Assembly (NCBI GenBank): GCA_019912905.1 | Contig: JAIOHO010000643.1 | Span: forward strand, 1-6,820 | DNA length: 6,820 nucleotides | DNA from: Anaerolineae bacterium | GTDB taxonomy: Bacteria; Chloroflexota; Anaerolineae; Aggregatilineales; Phototrophicaceae | Direction: 5' to 3' | Part shown: positions 1-6,582 of the stretch, piece by piece | How positions within the stretch are numbered: position 1 is the stretch's first letter | How the letters are laid out: the number at the start of each line of letters is the position of its first letter | The notes under the pieces: generated by a model | The model's input: only the letters and a program-made list of their open reading frames with translations | Database searches by the model: none | What the model was told of the DNA's origin: nothing | Made by a program: the position numbers and the translations under genes

Positions 1-646
1 CCCTGCGACTGATTGCCATGAGCACACGCACGACATGTGCAGGCCGCACCCCGACCACATAGGCGATGCAGGCGACAAACAACAGGCTGTAAATAAAAAG
101 CGCGAATGCCGAACTGAGCAGCCCACCCACTACCGCGCTCAGCCCCCATCCGACGATGCCGCCGCCGTATCCGGCCCGGGCCATCGTCCGCCACTCTGTA
201 TCGCCGGTGGTCAGATGCAGGATTGCCAGCAACGCCAGAAACGCCAGTTCGATCGCGAGGATGCGCTGCGGCGAAAATTTGACCAGCACACCCAGCTTAG
301 GCAGCAGGATGAGCACCCCCAGACACAGGATGCCACCGGCCACCACCAGGCTGCCATAGCCGAAGAGACTCGTCAGAGCGTTCGACCAGGCATTCGAAAT
401 CGTGGCGTCTGAAGACACATTCAATAAGGAAAGAAATGACACGATCCCGAACACGATCAGGACAATGGCGGCAATTTCGTCTCCCCAGGACGGGATGCCA
501 TCCAGAATCCGGTCCCAGAATTCGGGCCGAACGACATAGCGCCCCTTGTAAGGCGTATGACCCGGAGCCTGTTCGCCACCGGGTTGAGGAGCTTGTTCCG
601 GGGTCGTGTTTTTTTCGGACGGTTTTGAATTACGCGTTGGAGCCAC
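1..646 (-). CDS. ftsK: FtsK/SpoIIIE DNA translocase, N-terminal membrane part (partial, runs off left edge)
   Basis: I translated this from the minus strand: 215 codons are visible and the rest lies beyond base 1. The start is GTG at 646-644. An in-frame TGA at 652-650 blocks any earlier start, and AGG at 656-654 gives a Shine-Dalgarno about 7 nt upstream. Residues 1-56 are polar and rich in Pro, Gly and Gln. Membrane segments follow at about 57-76, 98-116, 128-146 and 162-197 (the last may be two). Short loops include LFGYGS after a Trp-containing helix. In the FtsK family a four-TM N-terminal domain anchors a DNA-pumping motor at the septum, where it helps clear and resolve chromosomes during division. 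The motor domain (Walker motifs, gamma domain) is outside the window, so the call rests on the membrane layout and general resemblance. Another large polytopic membrane protein is possible. The gene has its own promoter directly behind the terminator of the S1 gene. Confidence 0.72.
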   Translation of the reverse strand, partial: MAPTRNSKPSEKNTTPEQAPQPGGEQAPGHTPYKGRYVVRPEFWDRILDGIPSWGDEIAAIVLIVFGIVSFLSLLNVSSDATISNAWSNALTSLFGYGSLVVAGGILCLGVLILLPKLGVLVKFSPQRILAIELAFLALLAILHLTTGDTEWRTMARAGYGGGIVGWGLSAVVGGLLSSAFALFIYSLLFVACIAYVVGVRPAHVVRVLMAISRR

Positions 647-683
647 CCATCAACCTGTAGACTAAGCCTCAATCACAGCCCCT

Positions 684-711
684 ATTATAAGGCGGCTTGC
701 GTGTCAGACAA
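684..711 (-). promoter_or_regulatory. Sigma-70-type promoter of the ftsK-like gene
   Basis: On the minus strand the -35 hexamer is TTGTCT (711-706). A 16-bp spacer follows, then a perfect -10 TATAAT (689-684). Initiation would fall near 677, leaving a leader of about 30 nt before the GTG at 646. The -35 shares bases with the T-tract of the S1 gene's terminator. Confidence 0.7.
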
Positions 712-740
712 AACAAACAGGGCCGGAGTTGGCGGCCCTG
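706..740 (-). terminator. Intrinsic terminator of the S1-domain gene
   Basis: A perfect 8-bp GC-rich stem pairs CAGGGCCG (740-733 on the minus strand) with CGGCCCTG (725-718), across a 7-nt loop. On the minus strand it is followed directly by TTTGTTTTGTCT. It begins about 32 nt after the TGA of the S1 gene at 775-773, in the right orientation for that gene. This is a textbook rho-independent terminator. Confidence 0.85.
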
Positions 741-772
741 GGCAGATGACTGCTTGATTCGGAGGGTCACAA

Positions 773-1753
773 TCAGGGTTTTGTGCGCAGGCTGAGGCCA
801 AGCCGCCGGGCTTCACTGTCGATGCTGAGGATGCGGGCTTCGATCTCCTGGCCTTCGGAAACGACGTTGCGCGGGTGCAGAAAATGCCCCTCGGCCAACT
901 CAGACACGTGGATCAGCCCTTCCAGGCCTTCTTCGATGCAGGCGAACGCCCCAAAGTCCACGACGTTGGTAATCGTCCCGACGACGGTCTGACCGATCGT
1001 ATAGCGGTCGTTGACTGTTTTCCAGGGGTCGGGGAACAGGCGTTTGAGGCTGAGGGCGATGCGGGCGTTTTCGCGGTCCACGCTGAGGACGTAGACTTCG
1101 ATTTCCTGCCCGCGCCTCAGCATATCGGCTGGATGCCCGACGCGCCCCCAGCTTAATTCGCTGATGTGGATGAGACCTTCGAGACCACCGAGGTCCACAA
1201 ATGCGCCGAAGTCGCACAGGTTGGTGATGGAGCCACGCACATGGTCGCCGGGACCCAGACGTGTCAAAATCTGCGCGCGTTCACCTGCTTCGACCCGGGC
1301 AGCACGTTCCGAAAGGATAAGCCGATTCTGGTCGGGATTGAGTTCGATCACGCGCAGGTTGAGGGTCTGACCGATGCGATCGGCCAGGGCATTGCGGCGC
1401 ACGTTCAATGGGGCGGTCGCCGGGAAATTCATGAGCTGGCTGGCTGGCACGAACCCTCGCAGCGACTGCCATTCCACCAGCAGGCCGCCGCGATTATAAC
1501 CGACGACCGACAGGATCACGACCTGGTCCTGATCCATGATGTGCTGCATCGCAGCCCAGTCATTTTGTGAGCCTGTACTGTTATCCCCGTTGTCGTAGAG
1601 TGCGTGGGAATCGGTCTCTATTTCCGTATGATGATCGATTTCGTGAATAAAGCGGACTGGTTCGGCGTATTCGCCTTCTTTTAGTAACGCATCCCAGTAA
1701 CCTTCTTCGAGCGGAGGCGGCGTTAAATCGTGCCGCTGCACATTCGTGGACAT
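773..1753 (-). CDS. S1-domain RNA-binding protein (ribosomal protein S1-like, three S1 domains)
   Basis: This is a 326-residue cytoplasmic protein. Residues 1-70 are a charged, probably disordered tail with many Asp, His and Asn. Three S1 (OB-fold) repeats follow at about 76-151, 168-238 and 252-323. Repeats 2 and 3 are canonical: each has a GxITNxxDFGAF core, then LEGLIHISEL or LEGLIHVSEL, and ends in LSL. Repeat 1 is divergent, with GFVPASQL in place of the IHxSEL motif. Ribosomal S1 helps load mRNA on the 30S subunit; proteobacterial S1 has six repeats, while shorter forms with three to five are common elsewhere. The start is ATG at 1753-1751, with a strong GGGGG-type Shine-Dalgarno about 8 nt upstream. 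It is a single-gene unit with its own consensus promoter and intrinsic terminator. It could be true rpsA or an S1 paralogue acting in RNA turnover, so I leave the symbol blank. Confidence 0.9.
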   Translation of the reverse strand: MSTNVQRHDLTPPPLEEGYWDALLKEGEYAEPVRFIHEIDHHTEIETDSHALYDNGDNSTGSQNDWAAMQHIMDQDQVVILSVVGYNRGGLLVEWQSLRGFVPASQLMNFPATAPLNVRRNALADRIGQTLNLRVIELNPDQNRLILSERAARVEAGERAQILTRLGPGDHVRGSITNLCDFGAFVDLGGLEGLIHISELSWGRVGHPADMLRRGQEIEVYVLSVDRENARIALSLKRLFPDPWKTVNDRYTIGQTVVGTITNVVDFGAFACIEEGLEGLIHVSELAEGHFLHPRNVVSEGQEIEARILSIDSEARRLGLSLRTKP

Positions 1754-1848
1754 TCCAGCTTCCCCCTAAAGACTTACCAATAACCCTACTCTGTAGTCAC
1801 ATTTTGCTAAGGATTTCAGCCTAATTTTGAAATTATCGTACAGTCGAA

Positions 1849-1877
1849 ATTATAGAATTTTGGATTTGGCTTGTCAA
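1849..1877 (-). promoter_or_regulatory. Perfect consensus sigma-70 promoter of the S1-domain gene
   Basis: On the minus strand TTGACA (1877-1872) and TATAAT (1854-1849) are separated by exactly 17 bp. Both hexamers and the spacing match the housekeeping consensus. Initiation would be near 1842, giving an untranslated leader of about 89 nt (1842-1754) that ends in the GGGGG Shine-Dalgarno. The leader is AT-rich with only short possible hairpins (ATTTCA pairing with TGAAAT, and CTAC with GTAG), and I recognise no known riboswitch in it. The promoter lies just after the stop codon of the preceding gene (1898-1896). Confidence 0.85.
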
Positions 1878-1895
1878 ATGACCATGTTGGCTCGA

Positions 1896-3818
1896 TCAGG
1901 CCGTCATTGCCCCGCTTTCCATGTCCAGCAGGGTATCGGCCACCGCTTCGATGGCGACACGCTGTTTGCGATACAGGTCCGGTTCGCTGAGGGCCAAGCG
2001 CGCCGCGACATCGCGCACCTTATGTTTCTCGATAAAGCGGAGGTCGAGGATATTGTAGATCGTCCATTCCGGGCTGAGCATCTTGCGTTCGCCTTCAGGA
2101 CGCTGCTGTTCGATAGCCTGGGTTAGCACCGCGCGCAGTGCCCGCGCAGGGTTCTCGTCATTGTCCGGCAGCGCGCTGTGAACGACCGACAGTTCCAGCA
2201 GACTGCTGTGAGTAAGACCGGGACCGCCCCAGTAATGGCGCAGTGCGGCGCGGACCTGATCCACAAACTGAGGCCGGTCGGCCACGAAACTGCCGATGGG
2301 CAGCCCCGGAGCACGGCCCACCCGGTATTCGACTTCGGCAGCGCGGGTGCGCGTCAGGTGTATCTGCGGCAGCAGGCCTTCCAGCGCCGCATAAATTTCG
2401 GCCTGAAGCGCCAGGTCATCCAGCGCCTGGGCCGCGCGCTGAACGAGGCCGGAAAACATGTCGTACTCGTCCCGGCTCAGGTCGATCTCTGGCGCGCGGG
2501 CCTGGATGCCGATGAACCCGATCAGGCCGTGGGTAGCGCTGTTGTTGCGTTTGCTGTACAGCGGGACGATCCAGTAATTGTGCCATTCCAGAATCAGGAG
2601 TCTATCAGCCGCGTCGTCCGCAGACCCGAGCTGTTTCCGCAAGAGTTCATTTTCGTCTTCCAGGAGGCTGGCATTGGGCAGCGCCGGGCCGATGGTCGCA
2701 ATCAATTCAGGGCGTAAATCGCTGAATGAAGCGGCCAGGGCCGTGTTCACCCGTAGATAATCGCAGGTGGTCGCCAGGATAGCCTCTAACATTTGCAGCA
2801 GGTCGTTGCGGGTCAGCAGTTGATCGCTGAGATTTTGCAGCTTGTTGAGCTGATCATCATCTTCGTCCGGGTAAATCAGGCGTTTTTCGAGCCAGGGCAG
2901 TGTCAGGGCAATCGCCCACTGCCAGAACAGGACCACCGCGACGACCGCGAAAGGCATAAATGTCTGCCCGGTCAGGCCGAGCACGCGGGTAGCTGTGGTC
3001 GTGAAGATAATCACCGACAGGGCCAGCAGAGCAGTCCCCGGGCCGCGCAGGACAAAGCGCAGCAGTTCGGTTTTGACCACGCGATCGGGCACGCTGGAAC
3101 CAAAGAATGACAGAGGATATGCCAGGAAGAGCAGCATCAGGATGACGACGACATTGGAGACATTGACCAGCAGCAGCGCGGTCAGCGAAAACTCGGTGCC
3201 GGGGCCAAGCAGAACGGAAAAGGGAAAGGTTCCAAAGGCCGGGGTGAGCATGGCGATTTGCAGATACCCCATGCGGCGGCGCGTGTCGCGGGTCAGGCAG
3301 CGCTGCCGGGCGCGCTGGACGTTGATCAGCGCGATGCCGGTGGACATGGCGAAATACACGAAGTAGACCGGGAACAGCAGTTCGGGACGCAGGCTTACAA
3401 AGCGGCCATAATTCACCGGGGCGATGAGCACATCCGTCAGCGCCGCCGCGATGAAAAAGATAACGCCAGTCGCATAGAGGATGCGGATTACCCGCCGCCT
3501 GCGACCCCGAGAGGGCAGGCCAGTGGTCGCCAGCAGCGAATCGGACAGATGAAACATGGCGGCTGGCACGAGCGCAATGCCCAGCCACTGGATGCGCAAA
3601 AAGCTTTCATAGACCGGCAGACTGGGTTCGAGGGCCACAAAGACATCAGTGACATAGGCGATAGTTACGCAGGCCAAGACGACGCTGGAACTACGAGCCA
3701 CCCGATCGCGAAGGTTGCGGCTGAGGTTGTAGAGCAGCAGCGACATTGCCACCACGACAATAGCCGCTGTGAGCGTTTCGTTGGACAGCAGAAGAAACGT
3801 ATTGAGCAGTTCGGCCAC
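1896..3818 (-). CDS. Polytopic membrane sensor with GAF-like domain and C-terminal sigma-region-4-like helix-turn-helix; no kinase domain
   Basis: This 640-residue protein starts at GTG 3818-3816. Its GAGGG Shine-Dalgarno (3829-3825) sits 6 nt upstream and uses bases of the previous gene's TGA stop. Membrane segments fall at about 13-31, 45-62, 72-95, 110-133, 147-166, 185-204, 210-236, 260-280 and 287-308. The first seven resemble the 7TM sensor module at the N-terminus of some histidine kinases. After an acidic patch (DEDDDQ, about 318-323) and a short helix comes a GAF-like region at about 335-470, then a linker. Near the end, residues 585-632 form a helix-turn-helix (VRDVAARLALSEPDLYRKQR). 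I see no phospho-acceptor His box and no ATP-binding N, G1 or G2 boxes, so this is not a kinase. The likely role, by inference, is a membrane-anchored one-component regulator sensing an envelope or small-molecule signal. Ligand and targets are unknown. It is the last gene of the rpoD operon, with a 9-nt gap to the GNAT gene. Confidence 0.75.
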   Translation of the reverse strand: MAELLNTFLLLSNETLTAAIVVVAMSLLLYNLSRNLRDRVARSSSVVLACVTIAYVTDVFVALEPSLPVYESFLRIQWLGIALVPAAMFHLSDSLLATTGLPSRGRRRRVIRILYATGVIFFIAAALTDVLIAPVNYGRFVSLRPELLFPVYFVYFAMSTGIALINVQRARQRCLTRDTRRRMGYLQIAMLTPAFGTFPFSVLLGPGTEFSLTALLLVNVSNVVVILMLLFLAYPLSFFGSSVPDRVVKTELLRFVLRGPGTALLALSVIIFTTTATRVLGLTGQTFMPFAVVAVVLFWQWAIALTLPWLEKRLIYPDEDDDQLNKLQNLSDQLLTRNDLLQMLEAILATTCDYLRVNTALAASFSDLRPELIATIGPALPNASLLEDENELLRKQLGSADDAADRLLILEWHNYWIVPLYSKRNNSATHGLIGFIGIQARAPEIDLSRDEYDMFSGLVQRAAQALDDLALQAEIYAALEGLLPQIHLTRTRAAEVEYRVGRAPGLPIGSFVADRPQFVDQVRAALRHYWGGPGLTHSSLLELSVVHSALPDNDENPARALRAVLTQAIEQQRPEGERKMLSPEWTIYNILDLRFIEKHKVRDVAARLALSEPDLYRKQRVAIEAVADTLLDMESGAMTA

Positions 3819-3824
3819 CGGTAT

Positions 3825-3830
3825 CCCTCA
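3825..3830 (-). promoter_or_regulatory. Shine-Dalgarno of the sensor gene, overlapping the GNAT stop codon
   Basis: The minus strand reads TGAGGG here. TGA is the stop of the GNAT gene and GAGGG is the ribosome-binding site for the GTG start 6 nt further on. This supports GTG 3818 as the start and suggests translation of the two genes is coupled. Confidence 0.7.
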
Positions 3831-4394
3831 ACGCAGTGCTTCGGTGAAAAAGATGGCGATGTCTCGGTTAGGGAAATAATGGTCGTTGAACCCGCAAAAT
3901 GTCAAGCCGGTATGCTGACAGAACTGGATGGCCGGGTAATTTGGGGTCTGGACTTCCGCCGTGATGCGCGTCAGTTCATGCTGCCTGGCCCACTGGCGGG
4001 CGACTGCCAGCAGGCGCGTCCCGATTCGATTACGCCGGTAAGGACGCGACACGACCAGGTCCTGCAAGCGCGCCTGATAATAGACCGGGTCGCTGCGCAG
4101 CGTGAGGTACCCCAGGATTTCGTGCTGATCGCGGCTTTCCACGACGAGGAAACATTCCTCCGTCGGCAGGGCCAGCCTCAGGCGGTGTTCGTCAGCGGGA
4201 TAGGTGGCTTCGAGGGTTCGTGGCAGCCGCTCGGCCTGAAAGACAATCTGCCGCAGATCGATGTCTTCATGCAGGCGCATCTGCCAGACATACTCGGTAT
4301 CGTAGGTATGGTCGAGCGACAGACAGGCGGGGATATCGCTGCTCACCCCATCACGGATCAGAAAACTTAGCGTGGTAGACATGCTCTCACTCAC
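3828..4394 (-). CDS. GNAT-family N-acetyltransferase
   Basis: This 188-residue protein has the layout of a GCN5-related acetyltransferase, which moves an acetyl group from acetyl-CoA to an amine. A beta strand (ECFLVVESRDQHEILGYLTL, about 80-99) leads into motif A, LQDLVVSRPYRRNRIGTRLL (about 109-128). There the acetyl-CoA pyrophosphate loop reads RRNRIGT, with Arg where the family usually has its first Gly. The C-terminal part, with NYPAIQFCQHTGLTFCG (about 151-167), matches the motif B region: an Asn followed by a helix and a GF-type strand. The substrate cannot be predicted. The chosen start is GTG at 4394, whose bases overlap the previous stop (GTGA); a GGAG lies 13 nt upstream, rather far. 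ATG at 4382 is an alternative that drops four residues. It lies in the rpoD operon between the LiaF-like gene and the membrane sensor. Confidence 0.85.
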   Translation of the reverse strand: MSESMSTTLSFLIRDGVSSDIPACLSLDHTYDTEYVWQMRLHEDIDLRQIVFQAERLPRTLEATYPADEHRLRLALPTEECFLVVESRDQHEILGYLTLRSDPVYYQARLQDLVVSRPYRRNRIGTRLLAVARQWARQHELTRITAEVQTPNYPAIQFCQHTGLTFCGFNDHYFPNRDIAIFFTEALR

Positions 4395-5176
4395 GCTAGA
4401 TATGCATCTCCAAAAGTTCCGCTCAGTTGAATATCGACCAGCGGTGCGTCGTCATCCGCGTCTTCGGCCAGATAAATGTCCGGCTCGACCTGAGCATAGC
4501 GGGCTGGATCGGCATGCACACCGAAGAAGGTCGTCTTGCGAACCGTGATGCGAGCGCGATACCCTTGGGGCACGATCACCTGGAGGGTGCCGAGGGTGGA
4601 GCGAAGCTGGATGGTGCCGAGGGCTTCATAAGGACTGGTGAGACGAATGTCGCCGAAGCCGGTGCCTGCGACGACATCCTGAACGATAATCTCGGACAGA
4701 TCGAGCACGACCTGCCCGAGATGCGTGGTGACATAAATTTGCCAGGGGAGATCGTTTGCCAGTCCCATTTCCCAGTCGGCAAACGAAATCCAGGGGGTAG
4801 CGGCGCGGTTCATGCGGATGAACGCCTGGGTATCCTGAACCTGCATCTGGGGCCGCGAATCGGCGGCAAACTGCCCGGCAATCAATCGGCCTTCCCGACG
4901 CAGCGCCCGCAGATTGACGTCGATCTCGCCAGCGCTGATCTCCAGCGCGGCGGCTTCGACACTGCCGCGAGTCACGCCGAAGGTTTTGCCAGCCTGTGTG
5001 CCCAGCAGGTCCCCCTGAAGCAGTACCTGCGCCCCTGCAATGACGAGCAGCAGCGGCCACAGCAGGGTGGGGTTGAAGTCACCCAGGAGGAGGAAATTGT
5101 CCAGCAGCAACAAGACGCCAACAATCGCCAGCGCCAAAGGCCAGAGCCAGGGGCCGCGTGATTGCCGGGCTTGCAT
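4391..5176 (-). CDS. LiaF-like membrane protein (two TM segments plus soluble beta-rich C-terminal domain)
   Basis: This 261-residue protein starts at ATG 5176-5174, with GAGGAG 8 nt upstream. Residues about 10-27 and 36-54 are two membrane helices separated by a short loop, LLLGDFNPTLLW. That is the pattern of the LiaI/LiaF-type TM module (DUF5668-like), with the characteristic WPLxLxxxG and LWPLLLVIAG turns. Residues about 65-261 form a soluble domain of repeated short beta strands with Gly turns, such as GFGDIRL, STLGTLQVIVPQG and SGTFGDAYLA. They resemble the C-terminal part of LiaF and DUF4097-type proteins. In Firmicutes LiaF restrains the LiaRS two-component response to cell-wall damage. 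No liaR or liaS is visible here, so an envelope-stress role is inference only. An acidic insert (EDADDDAP, about 238-245) is unusual. It sits 5 nt after rpoD and overlaps the GNAT start by 4 nt. Confidence 0.8.
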   Translation of the reverse strand: MQARQSRGPWLWPLALAIVGVLLLLDNFLLLGDFNPTLLWPLLLVIAGAQVLLQGDLLGTQAGKTFGVTRGSVEAAALEISAGEIDVNLRALRREGRLIAGQFAADSRPQMQVQDTQAFIRMNRAATPWISFADWEMGLANDLPWQIYVTTHLGQVVLDLSEIIVQDVVAGTGFGDIRLTSPYEALGTIQLRSTLGTLQVIVPQGYRARITVRKTTFFGVHADPARYAQVEPDIYLAEDADDDAPLVDIQLSGTFGDAYLA

Positions 5177-5181
5177 AACCG

Positions 5182-6432
5182 CTACTCCTCGTACAGATAA
5201 TCCCGAAGCTTCACATGAGCAGACGACTGCCGCAGGCGGTTAAGAGCCTGGGCCTCCAGCTGGCGGACGCGCTCGCGGGTGACCCCGATGGTCTGGCCGA
5301 CTTCTTCAAGCGTGTATACCCGGCCATCTTCCAGACCGTAGCGCAGGCGCAGGATCTGAGCCTCACGCGGCGGCAGGCGGTTGAGCGCTTCGGACAGTTG
5401 TTCCTGAAGAAGATGCGTGGCGACTTCCTCAGCCGGAGCCGGGCTGTTCACATCTTCGACAAAATCGCCGAAGGTGGAATCCCCTTCTTCGTCTATGGGT
5501 GTTTCCAGGCTGACCGGACGACGAGAAATCTCCATGAGATCCTCAATCTTGTCCGGTGTGGTTTCCATGCCCACTGCCAGTTCGTCGATAGACGGATCGC
5601 GGCCAAGTTCCTGCGTGAGCTGAAGCTGGATACGCCGCATCCGGTTCAACTGGTCGCCCATGTGAACCGGGACGCGGATCGTCCGGCCCTGGTCGGCCAC
5701 TGCGCGGCTGACAGCCTGACGAATCCACCAGGTCGCATACGTGCTGAATTTGTGCCCACGCTGATATTCAAACTTGTTCGTTGCCCGAATCAGACCGATG
5801 TTGCCTTCCTGAATCAGATCGAGGAAGGGCACGCCGCGTCCGATATACTTTTTGGCGACGCTGATCACCAGACGAGCGTTCGCCCGAATCAGGTGTTCCT
5901 GAGCCGCCTCTGCGTCTGCCATAATCTCGCGCAGGGTGTAAACATCGTCCAGCGGCAGGCTTTCGCCGTAGCGTTCCAGGCGTTCCTGGGCGGCGATGCC
6001 AGCTTCCATCCGCTTGGCAAGATCGACTTCCTGCTCTGCACTCAGGAGGGGGACACGGCCCGCTTCCTTGAGATAGAGGCCGACGACGTCATCGGTATCC
6101 AGCGCCTGCTGGTAGCCCAGATCTTCGACGATGTCAGGATTCTCGAGTGTCCATTCCTCGTCGTCATCCTCATCATCGTCAGCGATCGGGTAGCTGCGGG
6201 CAGTGCTTTCCGGCCCGGTTTTGACGTCCGCTTCTTCATGCTCTTTTTCCGTCAGGACTTCGATCCCTGCTTCCAGGAGATCGTCCATGATGTCATCGAG
6301 CAAGCCGAGATTACGCTCGGCATCGGGAACCGCTGCGAGAATCTCGTCATAGGAGACAGAACCCTGACGCTGGGCTTTTTCGACGATTTGCGTCCGAATT
6401 TCTTCGTTGTTTTGTTCGCGTACCATTACCAT
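5182..6432 (-). CDS. rpoD: RNA polymerase principal sigma factor RpoD (SigA)
   Basis: This 416-residue sigma-70 factor recruits core RNA polymerase to promoters. A short region 1.1-like domain lies at about 9-62, followed by an acidic linker with DDDEDDDEE at 85-93. Region 1.2 is at about 113-146 (VGLYLKEAGRVPLLSAEQE). Region 2 is at about 182-252: ANARLVISVAKKYIGRG, FLDLIQEGNIGLIRA, and the -10-reading helix KFSTYATWWIRQAVSRA. Region 3 is at about 253-337 (RVPVHM onward), and region 4 at about 350-403 with helix-turn-helix TLEEVGQTIGVTRERVRQLE. All hallmark residues of a primary sigma factor are present, and the non-conserved insert between regions 1.2 and 2 is small. The start is ATG at 6432, and an in-frame TGA two codons earlier rules out a longer form. 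A second ATG follows at 6426, and no good Shine-Dalgarno is seen for either. It is the first gene of a four-gene operon. Confidence 0.97.
   Translation of the reverse strand: MVMVREQNNEEIRTQIVEKAQRQGSVSYDEILAAVPDAERNLGLLDDIMDDLLEAGIEVLTEKEHEEADVKTGPESTARSYPIADDDEDDDEEWTLENPDIVEDLGYQQALDTDDVVGLYLKEAGRVPLLSAEQEVDLAKRMEAGIAAQERLERYGESLPLDDVYTLREIMADAEAAQEHLIRANARLVISVAKKYIGRGVPFLDLIQEGNIGLIRATNKFEYQRGHKFSTYATWWIRQAVSRAVADQGRTIRVPVHMGDQLNRMRRIQLQLTQELGRDPSIDELAVGMETTPDKIEDLMEISRRPVSLETPIDEEGDSTFGDFVEDVNSPAPAEEVATHLLQEQLSEALNRLPPREAQILRLRYGLEDGRVYTLEEVGQTIGVTRERVRQLEAQALNRLRQSSAHVKLRDYLYEE
5185..5190 (-). promoter_or_regulatory. Shine-Dalgarno of the LiaF-like gene inside the last codons of rpoD
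   Basis: GAGGAG forms the last two Glu codons of rpoD and also a near-perfect ribosome-binding site, 8 nt before the ATG at 5176. It fixes that start and points to translational coupling with rpoD. Confidence 0.75.
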
Positions 6433-6528
6433 AAGTCATCACACACGGATATATAGCCCTGTTCTGAGGCAAGGCGAATTCACAAAGCTAAACAGCGCTA
6501 GAAAAAGTACCCTACTTTATATTATGCT

Positions 6529-6546
6529 GCAAATTAAGTGATTTGC
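6529..6546. repeat. 18-bp inverted repeat (6-6-6) in the rpoD leader
   Basis: GCAAAT, a six-base spacer TAAGTG, then ATTTGC make a perfect dyad. It lies about 37-54 bases downstream of the rpoD -10 element and about 97 bases before the ATG. It could be an operator for a dimeric repressor or a weak RNA hairpin in the leader. It is AT-rich and short, so it may also be chance. Confidence 0.4.
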
Positions 6547-6582
6547 GTACTGATTGACGGGGCAGAATGAACAAAAACGAGA

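Noticed and set aside
457..672. A 71-codon minus-strand frame at the start of the ftsK-like gene, and small plus-strand frames at 35-660
   Set aside because: They overlap the GTG-started FtsK-like frame, which stays open to the window edge and has a clear four-TM pattern, its own promoter and a ribosome-binding site.
1870..1896. A terminator for the rpoD operon after the sensor stop codon
   Set aside because: Only a 5-bp AT-rich hairpin (ATTTG with CAAAT) is present, it lacks a T-tract, and it overlaps the -35 of the S1 promoter.
2857..3588. A 243-codon minus-strand frame inside the sensor gene
   Set aside because: Out-of-frame shadow; the Arg/Pro/Ala-rich translation is typical of a shifted GC-rich membrane-protein gene.
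3258..4370. A 370-codon plus-strand frame across the sensor and GNAT genes
   Set aside because: It crosses two real genes on the opposite strand, has low-complexity Gln/His/Arg-rich composition and no family resemblance.
4427..5161. A 244-codon plus-strand frame opposite the LiaF-like gene
   Set aside because: Shadow frame with no domain pattern; the minus-strand gene has clear TM helices and a strong ribosome-binding site.
5215..6456. A 413-codon open frame on the plus strand opposite rpoD
   Set aside because: It is an antisense shadow of a certain gene in GC-rich codons; it shows no recognisable domain and no convincing promoter or ribosome-binding site.
6440..6525. Second promoter for rpoD (CATAAT or TATATA boxes in the leader)
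   Set aside because: No -35 hexamer at acceptable spacing was found for either box.
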